A program made the translations under genes and the position numbers. A stretch of 32,034 bases of DNA, taken from a virus. This document shows, piece after piece, positions 1 to 6,503 of the stretch (position 1 is the stretch's first letter; each line of letters begins with the position of its first letter). The notes beneath the pieces were generated by a model. It worked only from the letters and a program-made list of their open reading frames with translations. It searched no databases and was not told where the DNA came from. The stretch is taken from the IMG/VR virus record IMGVR_UViG_3300005915_000066, positions 1-32,034 of that record; one strand, given 5' to 3'.

Positions 1-627
1 CTGTGTAGGCTGTGTATACACCGTCCTACTCAAGCTATCACCTATCAACTGGCTATCAACATGCAGAATATGGTCAGCCCTAGCCAACATATCATTACCT
101 ACACCAGCCCAAAGACTGATGGTCTTCCTATCATATTTTCGCACCCCCTCTTCCACTCTCTTGATTGATAGATGCCCTATGAAAGCTATCGCACAATCTA
201 ACTCTTCTAGTTTATTAAAGAAGTTGCCTATCAACTCCCTTGTCTTGCTCCACCCTCCTCCGTTTGGAATTTCACCAATAGTGTTTATCTCTACACCCTT
301 GTAGAAATTCTTACCTTTACTAACAATCTCGTCTTCAGCTAAGTCAACGAGCCTGTCTATAGTATCAATAACTATCATAGTATAAGGCATCTTGCCTTCG
401 TTATGTAGTTGCTTGAGGTTACCATAGACTTCTCTTAACTCATCCCAAGATCTTACGGGTACCTTGAAGACTTCAAGGAAATTCAGCCCTGCTTCTGTCT
501 CAATAAACAGAGCCTTGTCCTCCTGAGCAAAGAACTCTGACTTGCCTATTCCACTAGCACCAATGATACCAAATTTCTGGCTAGTGAATCTCATATCTAT
601 CTTACTCTTCTCTGTTGGTAACTTCAT
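1..627 (-). CDS. RecA/Sak4-like (AAA_24-type) phage ATPase, C-terminus cut by window edge
   Basis: An open frame of 209 codons runs off the left edge without a stop. It starts at an ATG at 627, preceded by AGGGGGTATA. Residues 23-30 read GASGIGKS, a Walker A motif. A Walker B-like strand (MIVIDTID) follows near residue 90, and a later stretch reads AFIGHLSIK. This layout fits the single-domain ATPases that phages use for strand annealing or recombination (Sak4-like, AAA_24), which act in the cytoplasm on ssDNA. It overlaps the end of the sigma-like gene upstream by 26 bases and lies downstream of a PD-(D/E)XK nuclease, which supports a recombination or replication role. The ATPase fold is clear; the exact subfamily is inferred. 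Confidence 0.8.
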   Translation of the reverse strand, partial: MKLPTEKSKIDMRFTSQKFGIIGASGIGKSEFFAQEDKALFIETEAGLNFLEVFKVPVRSWDELREVYGNLKQLHNEGKMPYTMIVIDTIDRLVDLAEDEIVSKGKNFYKGVEINTIGEIPNGGGWSKTRELIGNFFNKLEELDCAIAFIGHLSIKRVEEGVRKYDRKTISLWAGVGNDMLARADHILHVDSQLIGDSLSRTVYTQPTQ

Positions 628-877
628 TATACCCCCTACCTTTTAATCTTACTGGATGTCTAAACATTCTTAATGCTTTACCTTCAACCTGTCTGACCCT
701 TTCACGGGAGATATCAAACTTCTTACCTACCTCTTGTAGTGTATGTGGTTTATCTCCTAAAGTTATCCCTATACGACTACATAGTATTGCTACTCCACGC
801 TCATTAACTGTCTTTAAATCTCTCAATCTATGCACTACACCATAGAAATCTAGACTCATATCTTTATCTGGCTTCAC
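602..877 (-). CDS. Sigma-70 region 4-like DNA-binding protein
   Basis: A protein of 91 residues. Residues about 46-72 match the helix-turn-helix of sigma-70 region 4, with the hallmark segment ISRERVRQVEGKALRMFRHP. In sigma factors this segment reads the -35 box and touches the core polymerase. There is no region 2, so it cannot be a complete sigma factor. The start is a GTG at 877, seven bases after GGGAGG, and that SD overlaps the stop of the gene upstream. It could be a transcription regulator that recruits or redirects host RNA polymerase, or a plain DNA-binding protein. The family resemblance is seen directly; the role is inferred. Confidence 0.75.
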   Translation of the reverse strand: MKPDKDMSLDFYGVVHRLRDLKTVNERGVAILCSRIGITLGDKPHTLQEVGKKFDISRERVRQVEGKALRMFRHPVRLKGRGYNEVTNREE

Positions 878-879
878 TC

Positions 880-1104
880 TTACCTCCCATCTTCATCTAT
901 AGATATAATTACTCTTGCTGGAGACATTACATCTCCTACACCACAACGCTCAATATTGCCTTCTCGTATTCTTCTTGCAGCTATAGAATATAAGTCATCA
1001 ATAGAATAATGCTTACTACCTTCTAGGGATAACATTATATTAGCTGACAACATTATTGTTATCTTGGTCTTACTGTTTGGGTCTATACCAAATCCTCCCA
1101 TCAT
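880..1104 (-). CDS. Small protein of unknown function (74 aa)
   Basis: I do not recognise this protein. It starts at an ATG pair following AAAGGGGGTGGG and overlaps the end of the nuclease gene by four bases. A hydrophobic stretch at about residues 13-27 is followed by an acidic and basic helix (IDDLYSIAARRIREGN) and a C-terminal strand VIISIDEDG. There is no signal peptide and no zinc motif. It lies between the nuclease and the sigma-like gene, so it is probably expressed with the recombination genes. Confidence 0.65.
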   Translation of the reverse strand: MMGGFGIDPNSKTKITIMLSANIMLSLEGSKHYSIDDLYSIAARRIREGNIERCGVGDVMSPARVIISIDEDGR

Positions 1105-1721
1105 CCCACCCCCTTTACATATCTGTAGTATTTCAACAACCCACCATATATCATCACCATCTTATAATCATAAGGCTGAACCTCATAAGTATACTCCGAG
1201 GTGAGCTTGTCTAGACGCAGTATCCCTACCTTTGGAACCTTCAACACACCTATCTTCCCTATCCCATGCATAGAAGACCACATATAGTTATACATATTAA
1301 CCTGTAACCAATGGTTCGGGCTGATCTTATTAGCACATTTAATGTCCACTATAGTATCATCAAGTAACAAGTCCATTGTCCCCGCTACACCCATCTCATC
1401 TGTCTTACAGGTAACCTGATAGTCCTGGATACTAGGCTTCTCTTCAGCCAACCATCTCTTGTATCCTTCAACACAATTCAGTACACCTTGACAATCATCC
1501 TTCAGGTCATACTCCTCACCCTTGAATATCATCCCAGCTATACTATCAACCCTTGTCCCAATAGCCCTAGCCTCACCCCCTATCCTTTCAGCTTCTTCAG
1601 GACCAACCTTCATCTTCCAATCAATCAGCTCTTGGGGCTGGAAGTACCCCAAGACACTGGTTAACCTATCGTATCGTCCACCATCAATTGTATAATGATT
1701 CTTAAAAGCTCTTGCCTTCAT
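1101..1721 (-). CDS. PD-(D/E)XK (RecB/Cas4-like) phage nuclease
   Basis: A protein of 206 residues with the core of the PD-(D/E)XK nuclease fold. D117 lies in GTMDLL, D126 and K128 in VDIKCA, and Q140-xxx-Y144 follows in the next helix, as in RecB-like phage exonucleases. An upstream helix holds GTRVDS, where the family often has G-T-x-x-H. It has no iron-sulfur cysteine cluster of the Cas4 type. The start at 1721 follows AGGAGAGAG. Near the Sak4-like ATPase it likely resects DNA ends for recombination or helps replication, in the cytoplasm. The fold assignment is strong; the substrate is inferred. Confidence 0.82.
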   Translation of the reverse strand: MKARAFKNHYTIDGGRYDRLTSVLGYFQPQELIDWKMKVGPEEAERIGGEARAIGTRVDSIAGMIFKGEEYDLKDDCQGVLNCVEGYKRWLAEEKPSIQDYQVTCKTDEMGVAGTMDLLLDDTIVDIKCANKISPNHWLQVNMYNYMWSSMHGIGKIGVLKVPKVGILRLDKLTSEYTYEVQPYDYKMVMIYGGLLKYYRYVKGVG

Positions 1722-1730
1722 ATCTCTCTC

Positions 1731-1979
1731 CTAGTGAGCGTCAACAACCTTGAACCCCATTACATCCAGCTTAGCATTATACTTCTTCATCACTTCAACC
1801 ATTTCTTTAACACAGTTATTCAGTTCTGTCTTTCTCATCTCCTGTGCTGCATTCAATTCTGTCTCTGACTTCTTTGAGCTTCTCATTGATTTCTTTGTAT
1901 TTGTCTTCGCCTTCACTAACTTCTTCTTGCTTGCCTTCTTCACTACCTTCTTTACGATCCTCTTCTTTAATCCACCCAT
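1731..1979 (-). CDS. Lysine-rich small protein overlapping the glycosyltransferase 3' end
   Basis: I do not recognise this protein. The ATG at 1979 is preceded by GAGAGGGGAAGG, a better start than the GTG at 2015. The 82 residues begin with a very basic segment (LKKRIVKKVVKKASKKK). They end with a helix and short strand (EVMKKYNAKLDVMGFKVVDA) of the kind seen at the ends of small phage proteins. About 164 bases overlap the glycosyltransferase in another frame. The overlapped DNA is purine-rich and codes for Lys/Glu-rich sequence in both frames. The unoverlapped tail looks coding. It may bind nucleic acid by charge, but this is only a guess. Confidence 0.55.
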   Translation of the reverse strand: MGGLKKRIVKKVVKKASKKKLVKAKTNTKKSMRSSKKSETELNAAQEMRKTELNNCVKEMVEVMKKYNAKLDVMGFKVVDAH

Positions 1980-2892
1980 AACCTTCCCCTCTCTTTTCTC
2001 CTTCGGTACTCTCACGGTACCATTTTAGTTTGTTGATACTTTCACTATGAAACTTTCTTTCTGCTTCAACTAACTTCTCTTTAACAATCATCTTATACTT
2101 CAGGAACTCTTCCTGCTCCATTTTTAGTCCCGGTTGTGTTAGTTTATTACTCTTCTGATAAATCTCTATCCATCCATTAACATTTTCTTTAGTAATCCCG
2201 TTATGATTCAGTGGTACACCAAAGTGTGCATATGGTGTAAGCCCTAAGCCCTTAACTTTATCACAGAATATACTGTCTGTAAAGGTAAGATATCTTTTGT
2301 GACAATTCTCCACCTTTATCTTTGACAGGTCAGGCAAGAAATATGGCTCACCCATCTTCTTAAACAGATCTGTTCTGAATAAAGTGAATCCAAAGCTTAT
2401 CAGATCAACAGGTTTAACACCTTTCCTATCAGCTGCCGGCACCTCATACATATCAAATCCTGTAACCTTGTGTGCATGTTCAATCACTGGTTTAGTATCA
2501 TCCAGCCTTCTCATAGCACAGCCATGAAACGGAAACTTCTTTGTTAGCATCACACCACCAACCATATCTAGGTCAGACTCTAACAGTTTCATCAGGTCTA
2601 GCACACTGAACTCTAAGATATCATCATCAATGAGTAGTAGGTGTGTTGCACCTGACTCAACAGCTTCAACAGCTAATTCTTCCTGTGCAATAAATGCTGG
2701 CATCCTATGCTTGAATGAACAAGCAATCTCAAACTTTGCTGACCTCACCATATCAGTCCAGAACTCATTCCAACTTTCAAAGAACTCATACGATATACCT
2801 AGTGTTGCTACACCAACCAACAACTTAACCTTCTGCCTTCCTTCTGTAATCTCTACTGTACTATCACCTATACTAACTGTGTCCTTTAACAT
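1816..2892 (-). CDS. GT-A fold glycosyltransferase with DXD motif
   Basis: A protein of 358 residues. The strand-loop LLLIDDDIL puts a DXD-type metal and nucleotide-sugar site at residues 89-91. It is followed by DMVGGVMLTKKFP and later LNHNG, as in phage and bacterial GT-A (family 2-like) transferases. The reaction would be transfer of a sugar from a nucleotide donor to an unknown acceptor. The last 70 or so residues are a low-complexity Lys/Glu tail that overlaps the next gene in another frame. The start at 2892 follows GAGAGGGATAGG, one base after the stop of the neighbouring transferase, so the two are probably made together. Acceptors could be modified phage DNA, a virion protein or host envelope glycan. 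Confidence 0.8.
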   Translation of the reverse strand: MLKDTVSIGDSTVEITEGRQKVKLLVGVATLGISYEFFESWNEFWTDMVRSAKFEIACSFKHRMPAFIAQEELAVEAVESGATHLLLIDDDILEFSVLDLMKLLESDLDMVGGVMLTKKFPFHGCAMRRLDDTKPVIEHAHKVTGFDMYEVPAADRKGVKPVDLISFGFTLFRTDLFKKMGEPYFLPDLSKIKVENCHKRYLTFTDSIFCDKVKGLGLTPYAHFGVPLNHNGITKENVNGWIEIYQKSNKLTQPGLKMEQEEFLKYKMIVKEKLVEAERKFHSESINKLKWYRESTEGEKRGEGYGWIKEEDRKEGSEEGKQEEVSEGEDKYKEINEKLKEVRDRIECSTGDEKDRTE

Positions 2893-2893
2893 C

Positions 2894-3607
2894 CTATCCC
2901 TCTCCTTTCTCTTTCTCTATCTTCATTGCATTCTTTATCTTCCTCTGGTCCCTCACTAACCCCAGATGTTTCCACAAAAGAAACTGTGTAGTACCATGCC
3001 TTTGTTCCTGAATACTATAACTCCACTTATAACTATCATCATTCTTTGCCTTGCCTTGTACAGCATGCATATGTTCTATTACTACATCCTCGTTAAAGTA
3101 TAACATTCCTAGAGGATCAACCAAATCCCTCATGAACGTATCAATCTTGAAGTGATGGAGTTCAGGGTAAATCATATACCCGACTGCATCTATCATCTTC
3201 TTAGATATAATAGGAACACTAGGATGGCGACACACCACACTGCTATCAGCCCATAAGTCATTAGCATAACTAATCCCCCATCCGTTAGATTCATTGATAA
3301 GCCTATCAACCATCTTGATATCCCAGCCTTCAGTCCGAAAGATATAATCATCGTCTACTAACCCATAATAATCATACTCGGGCATAAACTCTGAGGTTAT
3401 CTCATTAGCTACACTGGTATACCAGTTAGGATGTCTCTCTATTACTATCATATCATCTAATTCATACTCACCCTTTCTTTCATCCTCACTATCAAGACAG
3501 ACCAACAGATTAGTTGTTCCTTTAACAGTAGACCTATAGCTGTCTATCATAGTCTGTATCCTATCAGGTCTACCTTTACTTACACATATCATTAGCAATC
3601 TATTCAT
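2894..3607 (-). CDS. Second glycosyltransferase (GT-A fold, DDD motif)
   Basis: A protein of 237 residues from the ATG at 3607. That ATG overlaps the stop of the gene before it (ATGAATAG) and sits after GGTGGA, which is why I prefer it to an ATG 12 bases upstream. The N-terminus MICVSKGRPDRIQTMIDSY is a typical GT-A opening strand and helix. YGLVDDDYIF gives the metal-binding DDD at residues 85-87. A late EDVVIEHMH segment resembles the C-terminal metal or acceptor site of the fold. It is unlike its neighbour beyond the fold, so it is not a recent duplicate. Donor and acceptor are unknown. Confidence 0.78.
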   Translation of the reverse strand: MNRLLMICVSKGRPDRIQTMIDSYRSTVKGTTNLLVCLDSEDERKGEYELDDMIVIERHPNWYTSVANEITSEFMPEYDYYGLVDDDYIFRTEGWDIKMVDRLINESNGWGISYANDLWADSSVVCRHPSVPIISKKMIDAVGYMIYPELHHFKIDTFMRDLVDPLGMLYFNEDVVIEHMHAVQGKAKNDDSYKWSYSIQEQRHGTTQFLLWKHLGLVRDQRKIKNAMKIEKEKGEG

Positions 3608-3773
3608 ATTTCCACCCATCCATAAACATTACATAGCCATCATAAATACAATAAACTCTGTCAATTAAAGTAAATATTTTCTTTCTTCTATCTGTCTTAT
3701 GCTCATACTTATTCCCACAATTACATGTATATATAATACTCTTAATTCTCCTTTCAGTTTTCTTTTTAGACAC
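3600..3773 (-). CDS. Small basic protein with a CxC motif (57 aa)
   Basis: I place the start at the GTG at 3773, because GGAGG lies nine bases upstream and GTGTCTAA overlaps the stop of the transketolase C subunit. Longer in-frame starts would run deep into that gene. The protein begins with a basic segment. It then has YTCNCGNKYEH, which may be half of a zinc ribbon, and later single cysteine and histidine residues. It is translationally coupled to genes on both sides. Function unknown. Confidence 0.55.
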   Translation of the reverse strand: MSKKKTERRIKSIIYTCNCGNKYEHKTDRRKKIFTLIDRVYCIYDGYVMFMDGWKYE

Positions 3774-4224
3774 GTATGTAACCTCCTCTCTCACTACCAA
3801 TCCAATCGTTAAATTCACTCCCATTATACCAAGGCATATAGATAACATCCATCAGCTTAACATCATCATCTCTACACCAGTGGCATTCACCAAGACTCTT
3901 GAAGAAATCTCTGGACCCATTACCAATCACCTTAACATTCCTATCCATCTCAACAACATCTACCTTCAATTGTTCCAAGGCTCTATAGACAATGAAACTT
4001 GCTATGCTATACACTATAGGTATCAACCCACTGTCTGCCATACCACTAGCAATCCCTATTGTGCCTTGCTCCATTATCCCACAGTTAACAATTCTATCAG
4101 GATACATCTCCACTAGCTTATCAACCTTTGCAAACCCACAGTCACAAATCAATAGATGATACCTTTTATCCTTCTTAAAGTATGGGACTAATCTATCTAC
4201 TATAGTATCTCTATTCACACCCAT
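3766..4224 (-). CDS. Transketolase-like C subunit (pyrimidine-binding domain only)
   Basis: A protein of 152 residues matching the transketolase pyrimidine-binding domain. E52 in NCGIMEQGTIGIASGMA is the conserved glutamate that activates thiamine diphosphate. The usual third domain (transketolase C) is missing and the domain itself is slightly short. It starts at 4224 within the last 14 bases of the N subunit gene. The two genes form a split, two-subunit transketolase, an arrangement known from some bacteria, archaea and polysaccharide gene clusters. Such enzymes move two-carbon ketol units between sugars. Next to two glycosyltransferases it more likely serves a dedicated sugar pathway than central metabolism. 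Confidence 0.85.
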   Translation of the reverse strand: MGVNRDTIVDRLVPYFKKDKRYHLLICDCGFAKVDKLVEMYPDRIVNCGIMEQGTIGIASGMADSGLIPIVYSIASFIVYRALEQLKVDVVEMDRNVKVIGNGSRDFFKSLGECHWCRDDDVKLMDVIYMPWYNGSEFNDWIGSERGGYIRV

Positions 4225-4903
4225 CTAAATCCTCCTGACTTGGTATCTTGAAGTGCCATTCAGCCTTACCTTCCATGAAAGGATAACCATTACCTTTGAT
4301 AGTCTCTGCTAGTATTATAGGCTGACCCTTATTTAACGCCCACTTAATATACTCATGGTCGTGCCCATCAATATCTGATGGACAAAACGTGTTTGTAATA
4401 ATATTAAGTACAGTAGAGTTAATGCTGTCTGTATAATCCATTGCTTGTAACTCATTGTTGTCTATGATAACAGTAATATTCTTTAACTCATGGTGAAACA
4501 TAAAGGTTAGTGCCTCCCAAAAACTACCTTCCTGCATTTCGCCATCACCAACAATACAATACACATGCCCCTTCTTCTTCTGTTTCATTAACCCATATGC
4601 ATGACCAACAGCCACAGGTAATCCGTGACCAAGACTACCATAGCCTTTGAGACAACCACTCAGTTTAAACTCTTTCCAATCCTGCATAGCAATCAACCCG
4701 AAGTCAGCCTGTATAGCATACAATCCGTAGCAGCCATGCCCCTTGGATAGTATAACAACATCCTTCTTCCCTATCACATCATAGTACAAAACAGTTAAGA
4801 TATCTAAACAAGATAGACTGGGTGCAATATGTCCCTTGCTATTAGCGACAGCTACATCCATTATCTCTTTCCTCAATTGCTCTGCCTTTAATTCAGTGTT
4901 CAT
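4211..4903 (-). CDS. Transketolase-like N subunit (thiamine diphosphate-binding)
   Basis: The start is the ATG at 4903, seven bases after GGAGGA; longer frames extend into the gene before it. The 230 residues carry SKGHIAPSLSCLDIL near the N-terminus, LSKGHG at 53-58, LGHGLPVAVG at 91-100, and the cofactor motif GDGE (119-122) closed by NN at 149-150. These are the marks of a transketolase N-terminal half. It should pair with the product of the overlapping downstream gene, each contributing to the active site at the subunit interface. Active-site motifs are intact, so I expect a working cofactor site. The sugar substrate is unknown. Confidence 0.88.
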   Translation of the reverse strand: MNTELKAEQLRKEIMDVAVANSKGHIAPSLSCLDILTVLYYDVIGKKDVVILSKGHGCYGLYAIQADFGLIAMQDWKEFKLSGCLKGYGSLGHGLPVAVGHAYGLMKQKKKGHVYCIVGDGEMQEGSFWEALTFMFHHELKNITVIIDNNELQAMDYTDSINSTVLNIITNTFCPSDIDGHDHEYIKWALNKGQPIILAETIKGNGYPFMEGKAEWHFKIPSQEDLDGCE

Positions 4904-5072
4904 TTTTATCCTCCAATGCATTATTATAATGTATATCAATCAACTTATCACCAGCATTAAGAAACAAGTCAACCCTTTCCTTCCACTTTGGAACACTTTC
5001 ATCAGGCAACTCATCCAAGTCATACATTGTCTGTATAATAACCCTGACTTTATCTCTGTTAGTTATCATCAT
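4893..5072 (-). CDS. Small protein of unknown function (59 aa)
   Basis: I choose the ATG at 5072, which follows CTAGAGGTA inside the end of the membrane protein gene. Residues include a predicted helix VRVIIQTMYDLDELPDESVP and a second helix KWKERVDLFLNAGDKLIDIHYN. The fold is probably all-helical and soluble. Its last codons contain the GGAGGA that serves the transketolase N gene, with which it overlaps. Function unknown. Confidence 0.6.
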   Translation of the reverse strand: MMITNRDKVRVIIQTMYDLDELPDESVPKWKERVDLFLNAGDKLIDIHYNNALEDKNEH

Positions 5073-5343
5073 TACCTCTAGGGTTGTGACCACTTGACCA
5101 ATCCCATGAATTATTCATAGCATTATATTCTTGGGTAGAATTACTAGGCTGATAACTCCAGTCATTCTCCATAGCATTATACTTGTTACTCCAGTTAGAA
5201 TTATCTGGTACTGTTTCCCATCTGTTCTCCATAGCATTGTACCTAGTTTCCGGAAACCCATCCACGATTAGCAAAACCGAAAACCCCAATATCGCGGCTA
5301 CTATCAAAATTGTCAAAACCACTTTGCTGTATATCTTATACAT
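5059..5343 (-). CDS. Membrane-anchored protein with three YNAM(E/N)NxW repeats
   Basis: A protein of 94 residues with one membrane helix at about residues 8-28. The tail after it is polar and tryptophan-rich. The tail holds three copies of an octapeptide: YNAMENRW (35-42), YNAMENDW (55-62) and YNAMNNSW (73-80), spaced 20 and 18 residues apart. The anchor without a cleavable site suggests an inner-membrane protein with a short repeat domain on one face. ATGTATAA joins its start to the stop of the gene before it, after a strong GGAGG. I know of no defined function. Ligand binding or an effect on envelope or superinfection are possibilities only. Confidence 0.75.
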   Translation of the reverse strand: MYKIYSKVVLTILIVAAILGFSVLLIVDGFPETRYNAMENRWETVPDNSNWSNKYNAMENDWSYQPSNSTQEYNAMNNSWDWSSGHNPRGNDDN

Positions 5344-5506
5344 GAGGACCTCCTTCCCATAAAGGTGTTGGGTTCCTATATTCTTCTATATTAATCTTTG
5401 ATTTCCGTTTAACCCCTTTATCCCTTCTTATCTTCCTATGTATAATCCTATCAAACTTATGCTCTATAACATCTAGCCTCATCATTAGTTTCTTGTATCC
5501 AAACAT
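5336..5506 (-). CDS. Small basic protein (56 aa)
   Basis: The ATG at 5506 follows AAGGGGG. The frame ends at a TAA overlapping the start of the repeat membrane protein. The product starts MFGYKKLMMRLDVIEHK and continues with a run of arginines and lysines (HRKIRRDKGVKRK) before a proline-containing tail. The final codons hold the GGAGG used by the next gene. The spacing, SD and overlap make it credible. The function is not recognised; the charge would fit binding to nucleic acid or membrane. Confidence 0.6.
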   Translation of the reverse strand: MFGYKKLMMRLDVIEHKFDRIIHRKIRRDKGVKRKSKINIEEYRNPTPLWEGGPHV

Positions 5507-5519
5507 ACTACCCCCTTAT

Positions 5520-5909
5520 CTATTGACTCCTATGGTTAATCTTGAACTCACGAAAACCCATCTCACTCATCCTATTAATCTCACTCTTACTTCTAACACG
5601 ATGTCTATTCAGATCCCTAATAGCCATTGCCCTCCTACCAATCTCCTCCAACCCAAGTTTAGCTACCGGATCACCCAGCTTTCTTATCTCATTCTCAAGA
5701 TTCCAGATATCTATATTACTACTAGTTATCTTTATAATAGCATCCAGCAACCCACCGGTTAGCTTGATATCTAACTTCTCTATAGACTCTGTAAGATACC
5801 TAAACTCATTAGACGCACCATTCTCGCCAAAGTGTATCTTCCTAGCAAGTATAGATACTCTGTCTATTGCATCCCCTAACGACATTTCTATCTTTGTTCC
5901 TCGCCTCAC
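5520..5909 (-). CDS. Helical phage protein of a family often near glycosyltransferases
   Basis: A protein of 129 residues. It starts at the GTG at 5909, after AAAGGGGGAA, in a GTGA overlap with the previous gene. The sequence MSLGDAIDRVSILARKIHF near the start and EEIGRRAMAIRDLNRHRV with KSEINRM later recall small uncharacterised phage proteins (DUF6165-like). These have the pattern 'iGeiiDrlsIL...kI' and 'igrra..iRelN..R...KneIn'. The protein should be mostly alpha-helical and soluble. Its place upstream of the transketolase and transferase genes fits an accessory role in sugar transfer, but that is inference. Confidence 0.65.
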   Translation of the reverse strand: MRRGTKIEMSLGDAIDRVSILARKIHFGENGASNEFRYLTESIEKLDIKLTGGLLDAIIKITSSNIDIWNLENEIRKLGDPVAKLGLEEIGRRAMAIRDLNRHRVRSKSEINRMSEMGFREFKINHRSQ

Positions 5910-6082
5910 AATTCCCCCTTTCTAATCTTATTAATCCTCTTATCAACCTCAAGATCAAACCCCTCTAACAACTCAAGTATCTCCTCTATCCTCCCATCAA
6001 TTACTTGCCACACATGAGGATAAAAAGGAAAGTCATCCTTATGTAAAACCTGATGCAACTCTTTTATAAACTTACCAGTCAT
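5906..6082 (-). CDS. Small acidic helical protein (58 aa)
   Basis: The ATG at 6082 follows AAAAGG, and the TGA overlaps the GTG of the next gene. The product opens MTGKFIKELHQVLHKDDFPF and continues with a helix rich in Glu, Ile and Leu (GRIEEILELLEG) that could form a coiled coil. No known domain is visible. Both overlaps support it as a real gene. Confidence 0.55.
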   Translation of the reverse strand: MTGKFIKELHQVLHKDDFPFYPHVWQVIDGRIEEILELLEGFDLEVDKRINKIRKGEL

Positions 6083-6197
6083 TACAACCTTTTGAACTTT
6101 CTCTTCTTACTACACACTTGGGGCAGGTGCGGATATTAGGATGGTCAACAAATATCTTCCCACACTGCCCACAGGGATGACTAACCTTAATCATCAT
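6072..6197 (-). CDS. Tiny zinc-ribbon protein (41 aa)
   Basis: The open frame from the ATG pair at 6197/6194 codes for two CxxC knuckles, HPCGQCGK and RTCPKCVVRRE. They are spaced 13 residues apart, the classic zinc-ribbon layout. The SD is weak (AAGATAACC). The last bases overlap the start of the next gene. It probably binds zinc and perhaps DNA, RNA or a protein partner. It is credible because four cysteines keep ideal spacing in so short a frame. Confidence 0.6.
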   Translation of the reverse strand: MMIKVSHPCGQCGKIFVDHPNIRTCPKCVVRRESSKGCNDW

Positions 6198-6241
6198 GGT
6201 TATCTTATTCTTTGCATATGCTTTATCTCTATACTTCTCCT

Positions 6242-6490
6242 TCAACTTAGTTCCTTTCGTATGTGCCGTGCTATGGCTGTGGCTATTTTACGGTCAGAAC
6301 AAACTTTATCCCCGTTCTGACTGCGTACTTCGTATAAAACACATTCTAAAATATATTCATCAGCCAACTTCTCTATCACGGAGTTGTGCCATGCCATTAC
6401 ATCATCATAGCCTTCGTTGTGTGCCATTCTTAACCCTGTTTGAATTGCATTCTCATTTGCATTAAACTCTTTTTTCTCTGGTTTATCCAT
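6242..6490 (-). CDS. Protein of unknown function (82 aa)
   Basis: The ATG at 6490 lies five bases after GAGGTG and is preferred to an in-frame GTG at 6496. The product MDKPEKKEFNANENAIQTG is followed by helices containing AWHNSVIEKLADEYILE and IATAIARHIRKELS. It looks soluble and helical, with no catalytic motif that I recognise. It lies directly downstream of the DNA methyltransferase and may be a small partner, but nothing in the sequence proves this. Confidence 0.6.
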   Translation of the reverse strand: MDKPEKKEFNANENAIQTGLRMAHNEGYDDVMAWHNSVIEKLADEYILECVLYEVRSQNGDKVCSDRKIATAIARHIRKELS

Positions 6491-6503
6491 TTTCACCTCT
6501 CAG

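Noticed and set aside
5542-5925. Long plus-strand frame opposite the gene at 5520-5909
   Set aside because: It is the shadow of the minus-strand gene, with no SD, and it lies against the direction of its whole neighbourhood.
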